Assembly (NCBI GenBank): GCA_963678705.1 | Contig: OY783205.1 | Coordinates: forward strand, 2,046,001 to 2,110,000 | Length of the DNA: 64,000 nucleotides | Direction: 5' to 3' | Source: Panorpa germanica | Taxonomy: Eukaryota > Arthropoda > Insecta > Mecoptera > Panorpidae | In this document: piece after piece, positions 46,186 through 59,036 of the stretch | How the letters are laid out: each line of letters starts with the position of its first letter | Numbering within the stretch: the stretch's first letter is position 1 | The notes under the pieces: generated by a model | Told to the model about the DNA's origin: nothing | Database searches by the model: none | The model's input: only the letters and a program-made list of their open reading frames with translations | Made by a program: the position numbers and the translations under genes

Positions 46186-47603
46186 GGAAGACTGGAGGAA
46201 GAGGTAAAAGTAAAAGAAATACTTCCCGAGACACAAGCTGGCTTTAGAAAGAGACGAGGGACTTTAGACAATATATACGCACTGAACCATAGGAAGGCAC
46301 TACAAGAAATGGACTTTAGCATACGCTGACGATATAGTCCTGTTGGCAAAAAGGGAAAGAGAGCTGCAGGAGATGGCACACCGGCTAGGGAGGTATATAG
46401 ACAGGAAAGGACTAGAGTTAAATGTGGAAAAGACAAAAATTATGGTATTTAAAAAAGGGGGTGGAAAAAGGTGACATAAAAGGTGGAAATACAAGACAGA
46501 GGACATTGAGGAAGTAGAAGAATTTAAATATCTGGGCTACACTTTTAAAAAGAATAATGGAGAAGAGGCGCAGATAAGGGAGGTGGCAAAGAAGGCAGAG
46601 CAAGCAATGCGACGGGTATGGGACTAGGGGAAAAGGTATTTGGGGGGGATATACAAAAGAGAATATGGATATTTGATAGACTGATAGCCAGTATGATGTT
46701 GTATGGAGCAGAGGTTTGGGGGTGGAAGGAACAAGAAAAGTTGGAAAGAATACAGGTGAGATATATGAAATGGGTACTAGGGCTGGACAGGTGCACGCCA
46801 GGATACATGGTGATGGAGGAGCTAAAAAGAGATAAGATACGAATTAAAACAGGGGAACGAGCAGTAAAATACGAGGAAAAATTGAACAGAGCGGAAAGCA
46901 AAATTTTAAAGAAAATAAGAGAGGATAACATAAAGAATGGGGGGGGAGGAGGTCCAAAAAATAGAAAGGAGTACTTTAAAAGGAATGGAATGGCGATCGA
47001 GGAGGCAGAGAGGAGAAGAGAAGGTGGCGCAAGTGTGGAAGAGGAGCTAAGGAGAAGGGATAAGGAGACACAACAGCAGGAGAGAATGGGAAAAATAGAA
47101 AAAAGTAACTACAATAAAAGATATAAGAGGTTATGGGAAAATAATGTACCTCAGTACCTAATAGAAAAAGACATAAAACACATAAGAAGAACAGCAAGGT
47201 TTAGATTGGGAAATGAGGAAAAAGGAAACAGATACTGGGAAAAGAGTGAGGAAAGAAAGTGTAGAATGTGTGGAGCGGAGGACGAAACACTGGAGCACAT
47301 TAAGTTTGAGTGTAAGGAAAAAGTAGCGAGCGAAAGGAATATTGGCCAGCTACTAAAGGGAGGCAGTGAAGGAAAGAGGTGGATGGCGGAAATAGTAAGA
47401 AGGAAAGGAAAAACAGGAGAATAAATAAGCTGGTGGAGAATAATAGAGAGGGTCAAAAGAAGAAGAAGCAGAAAGCACTTTTGGAAGTAGTAAAAGTCTA
47501 GAATATTTTAAGTTTAGTTTTAAGTTTGAATGTATATAGGAATGAAATGTATTAGAAATATAATACTGTAGATTGTAAAGCCGAAAGGCACACACAATTA
47601 ATA
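46186..47603 (+). mobile_element. 5'-truncated LINE (non-LTR retrotransposon) with 10-bp target duplication
   Basis: TATATAATAT at 46176-46185 and 47604-47613 flanks it. The 5' end begins inside the reverse transcriptase (PETQAGFRKRRGTLDNIY). After an internal deletion comes AYADDIVLLAKRERE, the catalytic (Y/F)ADD box, then NVEKTKIMVFKK. A 268-codon frame at 46618-47424 follows with YGAEVWGWKEQEKLERIQ and a C-terminal C-x2-C...H...C motif (CRMCGAEDETLEHIKFEC), typical of the C-terminus of insect LINEs of the R1/I/Jockey kind. The AT-rich tail ends in TA repeats. Codon use is purine-rich, unlike the host sequence. Dead: truncated and internally deleted. Confidence 0.85.
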
Positions 47604-47614
47604 TATATAATATA

Positions 47615-49109
47615 CTAGTAAACCCGGCGAACTCCGTTTCGCCATCAGATGGCTTCGTTTTATGTAACATTTCGTTTGGTGATTAAAAGATGAAGAAAAA
47701 TTTTTTGTTTGTTTTATATTTGAAAAGGAAAAATTTTATTTCATTTCACAACAGTAATGAATTCATATCGATTAGTGTTATTTAGTTGAACTTCTCTAAG
47801 TAAATGAAAGTAAATCCAAAGTAAATACTGAATCGAAGCGTTATACGTGTCCGCAAATTATCCGTTTCATTAAAGTGCTCTTTGGTTAACCACATTTTTT
47901 GTTTTTTGGTCTGACGTAAACTCAAACAAAGCAGATGGTTTCCCAACTCGTAAACACGCAACGTATAACTGCTCATGTGAAAAACAATGATTTTTTATCA
48001 TGCAAACACTAAGCGATTGGCCTTGCGATTTGTTAATTGTCATTGCGAACGCAAGGCGAACTGGAAATTCCAATCGTTTGAAGTCAAACGGAAGATCAGT
48101 CGGAATCATTGGTATTCGAGGAATACATACATTTTCACCTGCGTACTTTCCGTTAATAATGGTTGCCTCAATTAAATTCGGCATAAGTCTTTTTATCGAA
48201 AGTCGAGTACCGTTGCAAAGTCGCGGTGGATTCAAATTACGCAATATCATAATAACTGTACCAACTTTGAGTTGCAAGTTATGTGGTGGAAATCCTGGTA
48301 ACTCCAGAGAGTTCAAAAACTCCGTTGGATAATTTACTACATCATCGGGATTTGTTATGGAATCAACGGATTTGTATGTCACCAAATCGCCAGCAATTTT
48401 TGATGGAATTGTGAAATTCAGTGCGTGTACATCATTATTCTTTGCGGCAAGAATTGCTCGTTGACTTAACCAAGCATATTTCTGATAATTCTCACTAATG
48501 TTTGGGAAAACATTTTCAATAAGAGCTAATTGAGAGTCTACAAATCGGCAAAAGTCGTTGGTAAGAGTAATTAATCCAGATGTCGCATCAACTGGGACTT
48601 TTCAATTTCCAACAGCTAACAATTGTTTGGAAAATTGTGCAGCACTTTGATCATTTTGAAGTTGAACTCTCATATTAGTGGTTAGCGATAATGTTTTTAC
48701 GTTATTTCATAAAGGTGATGCCTTCAGGCAAGCATTCAATTCATCTGCAGGCGTTCCACGGGGAATTACTGGCAACGTCTGCCTGAAATCGCCTGCCAAC
48801 AATATCATCATCACATGAAATTAACTGAGCAGAGAACAATGAGTAGCTGTCAAACAATATATCACGCACCGGCGCCATCTATTAAAATATTGGTTTGTAT
48901 CTATGCTATGTATCAGAGATGGCGCTGTATGTATTAAAAGATATTCCCGCTTTTCTGTTGAAATTTTTCCTGAATTCCTGAATTTTCTTTGCTATAAACC
49001 TCACGGAGCCCGAGACCTTTCCAACGAATGCAAAACCGTGAAAATCGGTTCATGCGTTCTGGAGTTATAACGTCAGGAAGGAAAACCCGACTTATTTTTA
49101 TATAGTAGA
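47615..49109 (-). mobile_element. Helitron with helicase remnant (1.5 kb)
   Basis: On the minus strand it starts TCTACTATATAAAAATAAG after an A and ends with a GGCGAA/TTCGCC hairpin, then GGGTTTACTAG followed by T: the classic TC...hairpin-CTRR structure inserted between A and T. It lies directly beside the LINE, inserted one base after that element's right target duplication. It carries only a C-terminal helicase piece, so it is deletion-derived. Confidence 0.85.
47870..48815 (-). pseudogene. Pif1-like Helitron helicase, C-terminal fragment
   Basis: The minus strand from about 48815 reads GDFRQTLPVIPRGTP (helicase motif III region), then pieces with NMRVQLQNDQSAAQFSKQLL and LTNDFCRFVDS. The last 171 codons (47870-48385) hold LKVGTVIMILRNLNPPRLCN and LAFAMTINKSQGQSL, which match the C-terminal motifs V and VI of Pif1-family helicases in Helitrons. 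The Rep nuclease and the N-terminal helicase (Walker A) parts are absent, and the 5' portion is broken by at least one stop. In intact elements the protein drives rolling-circle transposition; here it is inactive. Confidence 0.85.
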
Positions 49110-50352
49110 TAATAATACAATATATTGTTGAGATAAATGATAAAACAATTTAATTAAGCTAAATTAGTGTTATTAAAAGAACAACATTTATTAAAATAAC
49201 ACACAGAGACAGAGAAATATAGATTGATCTTCTTCATTCGTTTGCGGGCATTGTAGTACTGGTTTTGCTAGATTTGTTTTCCCATATTAAAATAATAAAA
49301 CAAAAATATTTTAGAAAATCACAACTTCAAGTAAGATGCATTACAGTTTTAGGCATTTAATAAATTACAATTGCTCTGTTCATGCTAAGTGATTTATCCA
49401 ACCATATAATCTATGAATTATTTGAATTAGTGAAAATATAAGTCTTTGTAATATTCAGTTAACTAATTAATATAAGGTAAGTTTAAAACGTTAAGGCAGC
49501 TCTGTTAAGTTTTATAAAAAACACGTGGTTTTCTATAAAGGACGTCGCGTAAGAACCTAATCGAGCGCGAATTTATTACTTGATTTTTTATTTAATTTTA
49601 TTATATATTTTTTATTTTATAAATCGCTATCTGGGGGTAGTGACTTATTTGTGAAGAAAATAAGGGATGTAAGCTTAATACAATATATTTTAACTTTTGC
49701 CGTATGAACAAATATTTTAGAAGTAACCTAAAAGTAACAAAATTAAATTTTAAAACAATGTATAATGTACAATGGAAGAGGACAACAATATGAATAGACA
49801 ATAATTTCCTTTCTCTTGCAAACAATTATAAATATTCTGCAAACAGTGTTAAAACAGAATCAATTCAATAAAACATGATCAACTATATAAAAATGATAAA
49901 CATTCAAAATTAAAAACTACGAGTATATCAAACTATATAGAAATATGTTTGCTTCGATCCACGCAATACTGAACAATCACGTTAAAATTGTGTGCTCCAA
50001 TGTTCTATTGATGATGGTCTATTATTTTAGGTTATAAATTTACATATTTTATTTTATTATTTTGTAATTATACTTTCCTTGTAAGTAACAAAACTTAATT
50101 TTATGAGTACCTGTTAATGTTATTATTATTATTTTTTATATTTTAATTATTATTATTTATGTGGATACCCTCAAATAACAATATTTATTATAGTCTTTTA
50201 AATAGTTGCATACATGTTCATGCACTATGGTATATTACAACAAAGAAAACTACAGCAAGATCAAAAACTCAAAAACATTATCGAAATTATGCTTCTAATT
50301 ATCGTTTTCTCTTCATATAATAGCATAAAATAGTTTATGCTTCTCCTATATG

Positions 50353-53300
50353 CAGTGGCGTAGCGTGCCTTAGAGGGGCCCCGTATCAAAATTTGTTGGG
50401 CGGCCCTAATAATAAGTAAAGATTTTTTACAAAAGGAACAAAAACGCTCGCATTGAATTAAAATAATTATATATTGATTATACGTTATTACTTACAATTA
50501 ATACTATTAGGAACTAAGCTAGCCAAACAATTCAAATCAAATATACACTGTTCATGCTTTTTGTAGGGCGAACTTATTTATTAAACCATTTATAGAAGCG
50601 AAACTGAAGGGGATTTCAGTTTTTCTAAATGTTCTGCTTCTATATACAATAATGACAAGTCTGATAGCCTTTCCAGTCCCATAGAAGTGTTTAGAAGAAT
50701 AGAAAGCATGGTGTTGTTACCTCCGGAAAACTGGATGCAAGGCAATTGAATTTTGTCAGTAATAATTTCATGAGTTCTTCACGGAATGAATTTTCTGAAT
50801 TTCAGATTTTAAGCATGTTTGAAAGCAATGAATTGTTCATAAAGATCAACTGACATGTCTTTACTGTATTTAGCAGACAGTTTTCCTGCATGCTTTTTTA
50901 TTATTTCGTTTGAAAAAGATAAGAGTTTCTCCGGTTGTAATACTTCGAACATACTACTTAGGCCACAGAGACCCTGAAATCTTGTTCACTTTGAGAAATT
51001 AATCTATCTAAACAGCAATAGTATATATTGATTTTGAAGTTCAATTCCGTGTTTGAAATTCTCTCATATTCTCATAACTCATCAAAAAACGCTTCGTTAT
51101 CTTCCTTCTTTGATTTTTGAAAACAATTGTTACACCCAACTGTTTTGCTAAATTTCTGGACTCGTTCAGCAATCCATGGTATGAATTTGGATTTCTTATT
51201 TCGCTCAGTCCATTCAAAAGATTACTTAGAAAAATGTTAGCTTTCTGTAAGTCACTAATTTCATGCTGTAGAGCTCTAGAAACAGGATTAATGATTTCAA
51301 ATAGTGAAGAAAAAAAGGCGACAGGCACTACAAAATCCTAGATCTCTGAAACGTTAGTTATATTCTTACATTCGTCACGTTCGTCTTTTTTAGTGGAAAT
51401 TAAATTTAGTTGGTAAGAAGTTTTCATTATTAAAGGGTATATGCAGAAGAAGGATGTTGATTGCAATCAAACCTTCAGCCCAGTGGCTAGAATGAGTACA
51501 GTTAGAGCTCTGATAAGCATTGCTGCAGATGAAAAGTTGCAATTGACTTAATTTGATATATCGACTGCATTTCTATATGGAAACATTGATAATGAAGGGA
51601 GTCATATTTATATGAAGCAACCTAATGGCTACAAAGATGGTAGTGCACTTGTTTGTAGACTGCAGAAGAGTTTGTATGGATTGAAACAAGCACCTCGATG
51701 CTGGAATCAGCGCTTTAATGAATTTTTGTATAAACTTGGGTTTAAGCAAAGTGATGCTGATCCATGTTTATTTATAATGAAAAATGGAAATGAAAAACTT
51801 ATGTTGACTATATTTGTTGATGACGGACTTTTGGCTTCAAATAGTCAAGAAATGTTAAACCAGTTTCTAATTAATCTGAAAAATGAATTTAAAATAACAT
51901 ATAAACCTGCAGATTTTTATTTGGGATTAGAAATTGAACATGTTGAAAATGGAATAAAATTAAGTCAATCTTCTTATGCTAAAAGGATTTTAGAATATCT
52001 TAAAATGGAAGAATGCAAACCTGTATCAACCCCATTAGAGACATCAACTACTACTGAAGCAGGGAAAGAAATGAATGACATTGCTGGTTATTCATATAGA
52101 CAGGTTGTAGGTGCACTAATGTACCTCATGATTGGATCAAGACCTGATTTAGCTTTTGCAGTGGGAGCATTGTCCAGGTCACTAGAAAATCCAACCTATC
52201 AAGACTGGTTGAAGGTTAAAAGGATTTTAAGATGTATAAAAGGAACCTTCGATCGTGGAATCATTTATAAAAATAATTGTGAAAAAGTATTGTTATGCTA
52301 TAGTGATGCTGATCATGCAGGGGACATTACAACTGGTAGGTCCACTTCTGGAGTACTAAGCATGTATGCAGGTGGCTGCATTTCCTGGTTTAGTAAACGG
52401 CCATCTCAACCACAAAAGCTGAGATTGTAGCAGCTAGTGAAGCACCGAAAGAGGCTGTGTGGCTGAAAAGGCTGACAGAAGATATGGTGGAGCTACAAAG
52501 TAATCTTGACCTCTATATTGATAATGAAGCAGCTTTGAAACTTTCACAAAACCCGGAGTTCCATAAAAGAACTAAACACATACGTGTAAGACACTTCTTT
52601 GTTCGGGAACTTGTAACCGAGGATGAAATCAGCGTGAAGAAAATTTCATCTGAAAATCAACTAGCTGACTTATTGACAAAACCCTTGCCTAGATCGAGAC
52701 ACATAGTGTTATGTAATAAACTTGGACTTAGTGCTATCAAAAATAACCTATAAAAAGAAATACCTAACTGTAAAATGAAGGGAAAGTATTGAATTTTGTC
52801 ATATTCAGTAGGCTTTGTTATTAATAAGCTTTTGTTTTTTGTGTGATTATTGAATATATTAAATTGCCTTCAGCAAATGTTTTTGTTACTCTTATTATTT
52901 TATATATAGATATAAAATAGTTAGTAGTTAGTTTGTTGTCAGTTCAAAAATACAAAAATTTTATATTTTTCAAATAAATCGTTAGTCAACATTGACCAGC
53001 GTTTTATACTATTGCTAAGAGAAGTATTTATTTTTTCCAAGTTATCGAGAAAAATGGACACTTCAGGAACACGTATCGCAGCATCGTTTAAAATTAAATT
53101 TAATGCGTGTGTCACACTATGAACATAATCGGCATTTGGGGCATGCTCATTTTTAAGGGCTTGTAATCCTCCATATACACCTGACATAACATTTGCTCCA
53201 TCGTAATTCTGCCTTCTACATTTGAAAAAATCAATTCCATATTATTTTATGGTATTTAAGATTGGTCCAAAGTTGGTCCATTTTTGACAGGTCTTGTGTT

Positions 53301-53585
53301 ATATCCAGAATATTCGCCAGAAATAGAACTTCTACAATTTCTAAAGCAATATTTTCTGTAACTGTGCCACAAAGCAAATAAACAATATCATTTTGAATCG
53401 AAAACTTTTTTAGACACGTTGGACACTGTTTTACGATATAATTTTTTCTAAGGAAGTACAGCCTAAGAGTTTAAGTGAGATTGTGCTTAACATTTTACGA
53501 ATTTTGGCTTACACATGTTTGAAGCCCCTATAGTCCGGGGGCCCTTATCATTATTATGGCTGATACACTGGTAGCTGCGCCACTG
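50353..53585 (-). mobile_element. hAT transposon (ZMYM1-like) with 8-bp target duplication, copia fragment nested inside
   Basis: CCTATATG at 50345-50352 and 53586-53593 flanks it. Termini are CAGTGGCGTAGC and GCTGCGCCACTG. Units 1 and 2 show the empty site TCTCCTATATAAAACAG. Minus-strand pieces encode parts of a DUF4371/hAT transposase as in ZMYM1-like proteins: NYDGANVMSGVYGGLQA and YVHSVTHALNLILNDAA (53.0-53.2 kb), then SLFEIINPVSRALQ (51.2-51.33 kb). The N-terminal region is largely missing. A retroelement fossil at about 51433-52956 interrupts it; the unbroken sequence is seen in 60400-61909. Confidence 0.85.
51433..52956 (+). mobile_element. Ty1/copia retroelement fossil, 3' part
   Basis: Contains the reverse transcriptase and RNase H region of a copia-type polyprotein (RT recognisable by SLYGLKQAPRCWNQRF and the FVDD active-site box, RNase H by the closing DLLTKPLPR motif), then a purine-rich tract near 52775 and an AT-rich 3' LTR remnant. 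The 5' half (gag, protease, integrase) is missing, and the remaining part has about one or two further breaks. It is inserted into the hAT. Its LTR remnant does not resemble the LTR at 62150, so it is probably a different family. Confidence 0.85.
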
Positions 53586-54150
53586 CCTATATGATACAGA
53601 TATTGGGATACAACCGTCTTATTTTTAACACTATTTGCTAAAATGAATGTACAAGCAACTCTCTGTCAGTTACATTAAGAATGTGTCCTACACATTTCAG
53701 TCAAATCACATCAAGAAATATGAGTCCCGATAATGGACTTGCCGACATCGTCATAGTTAGCTATCGGCACTAAGTATAGCCAAATCAATGCCGAGCTTAA
53801 TTCAACATCTAACTTCATTTAGATTGGTAATTTAGTTTAAAAGTTTTACTCATGCATATATTTTGTAAATAAAATGGCTTTTAAAAATGAATAATTTATT
53901 AATTTACTTGTCAATAACTAAAAATTATTAAAATTACTTACTACATTTTGTTAATCCCATGTTAAACTTGCTTAAACTATGTAAACCTCTGTCTAGATGA
54001 CGTAATAATACAATATATAACATATAACGATAAGGTTTTTAAATTTATTAAAATTGAAAGTTTTTTAATGTGTGTGTTACGTACACAAAGTCTCATTAGT
54101 TGAAGATTCTGAATAAATGATCTTCCCTATTTAACACAATGGTAAGACTG

Positions 54151-54952
<802 letters not shown>

Positions 54953-55355
54953 CTGAAAGATGTTACAAATAAACATTAATGAAAAATATTTTCAAAATTT
55001 ACGAAGTGATTCATTTGAAGGTCAAAAAAAATAAATTCAATTACAGAGCGACCAAAGAACAATTGCGTTCAGAATTCAATATAACTTTGTTACTTGTGAA
55101 CAGAAATTGTGGTTAGAACGTATTGTTAAAATCGCAAAATCGGAAGTGACGTAAACTTCAGCAAATAAATATAAAGTGTAATTAATTAAATAATAAATTA
55201 TGATCGAAAAAATTATAAGAAATGCACACGCCGAAGACAAACAGTAAATGGAAAAGCGAAAATGCCAACATTTTGACATAGTACATATATTGCAAATAAT
55301 CAAATAATTCGTATTAATTACTTTTCATAGAGGTGTTCTTCTAAATCGAATTTAC

Positions 55356-55906
55356 CTGCTTCGGTCGTACTGATTGCCGGTAATGAAGGATCTAATAGTG
55401 CATCACTTTCTTGTCTACAAGGCAGAGTGTAGTTGTGTTTCTCATTTTCCACATCTTGTTTAACTGACCTTGAATACAGTAACTGAATTGCATTAGGATC
55501 TGCTGCTGTGTACCTTTGAAGTAACTTAATATTTAATTCCGTGAACTATTTTAGAAATTTAGTGTTAAAATGTTTCGAAAATGATCCGAAACTGAATATA
55601 CGTACTGACAGATCTCGCAGATAACTTAATTGGGATCATCTTCGACTTCTTCTTCTTTATATGTCAGTACGTATGGTATTCAGTCTCGGATTTGAGGAAG
55701 GGCAGGCGGACCTACTGCCCCGGGGGCTCCACAAGTGACACAAATACAATGAATTATTGAAAGAGTTGAAGAGAAAAAGAGTGTACCTTTTGTTCGGAAA
55801 ATAATTAGGGGCCTCCAATGGTTCGTCGCACCAGGGCCTCCACATCTCTGAATTCGATACTGATATAATTGGTACTTTATTTTCCATCCTGATTTTCTTT
55901 TTGCAC
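55356..55906 (-). pseudogene. Zinc-finger gene copy 4, upstream exons
   Basis: Exon 2 equivalent 55356-55468 (acceptor TTCAAG|GTCAG, donor GCAG|GTAAAT) and first-exon equivalent 55787-55906 with MENKVPIISVSNSEMWRPW. The ZAD-like exon is truncated, with the inverted repeat ATACGTACTGACA (55598-55610) / TGTCAGTACGTAT (55662-55674). Confidence 0.55.
55598..55674. repeat. 13-bp inverted repeat at deletion junction, copy 4
   Basis: Same layout as copies 1 and 3, with the outermost base pair changed. Confidence 0.9.
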
Positions 55907-56009
55907 CTATAAGTAAAATATATGTAAGTAAGTTAAGTAATTTTTGTTTAATCATTTCTGTTGCTTACGTGTCTTACAAAGTGAGGTTAGGTTTTCTATT
56001 TGAACAACT

Positions 56010-56240
56010 GACAATAATTTGACGAATTATAAAATGGTAAAGCAAGATGGACTCGTTACTATTTTGACGTTTGCGGATTCATAAAATGCTTTTGATGTAA
56101 TTTATGCTAGTAGAAATGTCTCCCATTTACACTGTTCTGCCTCTCTTCAACAATTATTAACAGGAAAACAAAGCATCTATTGAAACATCGCATGAAACAC
56201 AACTTGTTTCCTTCAATTACTGGTTTTGAACTTTATATTT
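56010..56240 (-). promoter_or_regulatory. Near-invariant upstream block, unit 4
   Basis: Reads the same as 24981-25211 by eye although the gene below it is broken. Confidence 0.5.
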
Positions 56241-56832
56241 AATTTTTCTATTGATTTTATTTTCTATTGTATTTTACTTTTCTGTAGATAAATTGTTTTA
56301 GCATTAAAGAAATTATGGTTTAAAATTGTAGTCAGTTACAGATATTACATTGGAATATTCGAGAAGGATTCTTGTTCTAACTTGCACTACTATATTATTA
56401 TACTCGTATGAATTGATTTCAAATACAAAACTAATCATGCAAATCAGGCTACAGCAACTCATACCAATACAATACAACCACACTGTAATTCTGCTAATAC
56501 TGTACTGGTGGTAAAATTGTAGTAGTACAGTGTACAGTGGTGTATTCATCAATATTAAAGAATATTAGATAACCGTCGGTTCATCTTATGATAAGGTAAA
56601 CTAATGCGAAACACTCTAACACATCCAACTCAAAAAGTCGTTGTCGCATGTAGTATGCTGCAGTGTAAGAGCGCCCTTAATTTTTTAAATTATGTTTAGA
56701 TATTGAAGAATAGAATAAGATGGTACAGAATTAAGTAAATCGCAACGATTTAATACATTTTTTCTTAAATAAATCATTTGGTAATGCTATTTTAACAGTT
56801 CCAGAGATCAAAAGTTATAAAAATTAGAACAA

Positions 56833-56845
56833 CACGTGACGTCAC
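56833..56845. promoter_or_regulatory. E-box/CRE-like motif CACGTGACGTCAC, unit 4
   Basis: Same motif and relative place as in unit 1. Confidence 0.4.
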
Positions 56846-58314
56846 GGGTGCGTCCTGTGTTAGCGACTAATTAGTGTGTTACAACAGAGTCTACAAGAGC
56901 AAGCATTTCAAACGATCTTTGTAGCCCTAAATGTCTGACAGGAACCTAACCAACCTTGAGGCTCAGTTTCAAATATTATCTACAGGTGTTCAAACAACAA
57001 TAACATTTCTTATAAAATGACCGTTGTAAATAGGGTTGCCTAGGAATATCAACGCTTACAAAACATTTTTAAATCACTGACGTATTTAACATACAAATTA
57101 CGCCGACAAAAGATGGCTTAGGTAAAACTGAAGCGGAAAACCAAAGATGTAAGTAAATTTATATAAGTAAATCTGCTTATTAGCATATTACATACATATC
57201 AATAAAAGTACTTAAAAATCTGCTCTAAAAACTGATAAACGATTTATTCTTGACTTGACACACTATAAATTTTAATACTAAAATACAATATATTGTTGAG
57301 ATAAATAATAAAACAATTTAATTAAACTAAATTAGTGTTATTAAAAGAACAACATTTATTTAAACAACACATTGAGACAGAGAAATATAGATTAATCTTC
57401 TTCATTCGTTTGCGGGCATTGTTAGAATTGTTTTCCCATATTAAAATAATAAAACAAAAATATTTTACAAAATCACAACTTTAAGTAAGATGCATTACAG
57501 TTTTAAGCATTTATTAATTTACAATTGCTCTGTTCATTCTAAGTGATTTATCCAACCATATAATCTATGAATTATTTGAATTAGTGAAAATATAAGTCTT
57601 TGTAATATTCAGTTTACTAATTAATATAAGGTAAGTTTAAAACGTGAAGACAGCCCTGTTAAGTTTTATAAAAAACACGTGGTTTTCTATAAGGGACGTC
57701 GCGTAAGAACCTAATCGAGCGTGAATTTGTTACTTGATTTTTTATTTAACTTTATTATATATTTTTTATTTTATTAATCGCTATCTGGGGGTAGTGACTT
57801 ATTTGTGAAGAAAATAAGGGATGTAAGCTTAATACAATGTATTTTAACTTTTACCGTATGAACGTATAATTACAACTCTTATTTTAGAACTCACTTAAAA
57901 GTAACAAAATCTAATTTTAAAACAATGTATAATGTACAATGGAAGAGGATAACAATATCAATAGACAATAATTTCCTTTCTCTTGCGAACAATTATAAAT
58001 ATTCTGTAAACAGTGTTAGAACAGAATCAATTCAATAAAACATGATCAATTGAAACTATATCAAACTGTATAGAAATACGTTTGCTTCGATCCACGCAAT
58101 ACTGAACAATCTCGTTAAAATTGTGTGCTCCAATGTTCTATTGATGATGGTCTATTATTTTAGGTTATAAATTTACATATTTTATTTTATTATTTTGTAA
58201 TTATACTTTTCTTGTAAGTAACAAAAATTAATTTTATGAGTACCTGCTAATGTTATTATTATTATTTTTTATATTTTAATTATTATTATTTATGTGGATA
58301 CCCTCAAATGATAT

Positions 58315-59032
58315 TCATATATTATAATGTTCCAAGTGTGTATTTATATGTTTGCTTGTTGCTGAAATTCGTATGGTAGAATGAAAACGGCTCCGTCAAT
58401 GTTTTTGAAAGTTTGCTATTTCGTAGAGAAAAAAGGGTTTCCCCTGAATTTCCTGAAATCCCGTAATTTTGGAAAAACTAAAAAAAAATTTTTTACTTTT
58501 TGCTCTATAAATTTTAATTTGTAAAAGATAGAAAGTTAAAATTTGGTATGCGTATTACGATGTTCAATTCTAACATTACTTGAAATTTAGAAATTAAACA
58601 ATTGGAATAGGTTGCGTTGAGAAAATACAGGACCCGGTAGGAAATTTTGGTGAAAACTCAAGTTTTTAAATACTTAATAATAAAACATGTTATTAAAAAA
58701 AAAAATTCAAAAATTTTATTTGGTGGCACAAGGGCGGTTTTTGTCGAGGGTAAAAATTGTTCTAGGAAGTTGAAATTTGATACATGGGCTAATTTTTGGT
58801 ACCTGATTTACGAATCGAAAGAAAAAATCCCAAATTTAAAAAAAATGTTGGTCAAATAAGGAATAAATTGAACATATTTTATATTTTATTGAAAAAAAAT
58901 AATATTTTTTTTGTTAATTTATTTGATAAATTATTTTATTATTGGGCGAGTTAAATATTTCAATTTGAAAATAGAATTAAAATTTGAATGAACACTAAAA
59001 AGACGTCGCATTGCGACGGGGGTAAACTTCAG
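58315..59032 (+). mobile_element. Helitron of the 27.6-32.8 kb family, opposite orientation
   Basis: It starts TCATATATTATAATGTTCC and ends with the imperfect hairpin ACGTCGCATTGCGACG, then GGGGTAAACTTCAG followed by T. It sits between ACCCTCAAAT and TATTTATTATAG, the same unit edge where the 6.7-kb hAT landed between units 1 and 2. Shorter than A and B; the modular interior is lost. A 70-codon frame inside is not a gene. Confidence 0.7.
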
Positions 59033-59036
59033 TATT

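Larger units (their letters stand above)
40617..50180 (-). repeat. Tandem unit 3 of the zinc-finger gene array
   Basis: Homologous to the other units. Extra content: a LINE and a Helitron side by side in its upstream flank (46186-49109) and a shortened hAT remnant (42052-42585). Its left third (about 40.64-42.0 kb) matches unit 5 (59.1-60.3 kb) closely and is missing from unit 4. Confidence 0.85.

Noticed and set aside
46545-47456. Several minus-strand hydrophobic frames over the LINE
   Set aside because: Shadows of the purine-rich LINE coding strand.
52780-52956. Same LTR family as 62150-62409
   Set aside because: Only TTG-AATT-type resemblance at the very start; the bodies do not align by eye.
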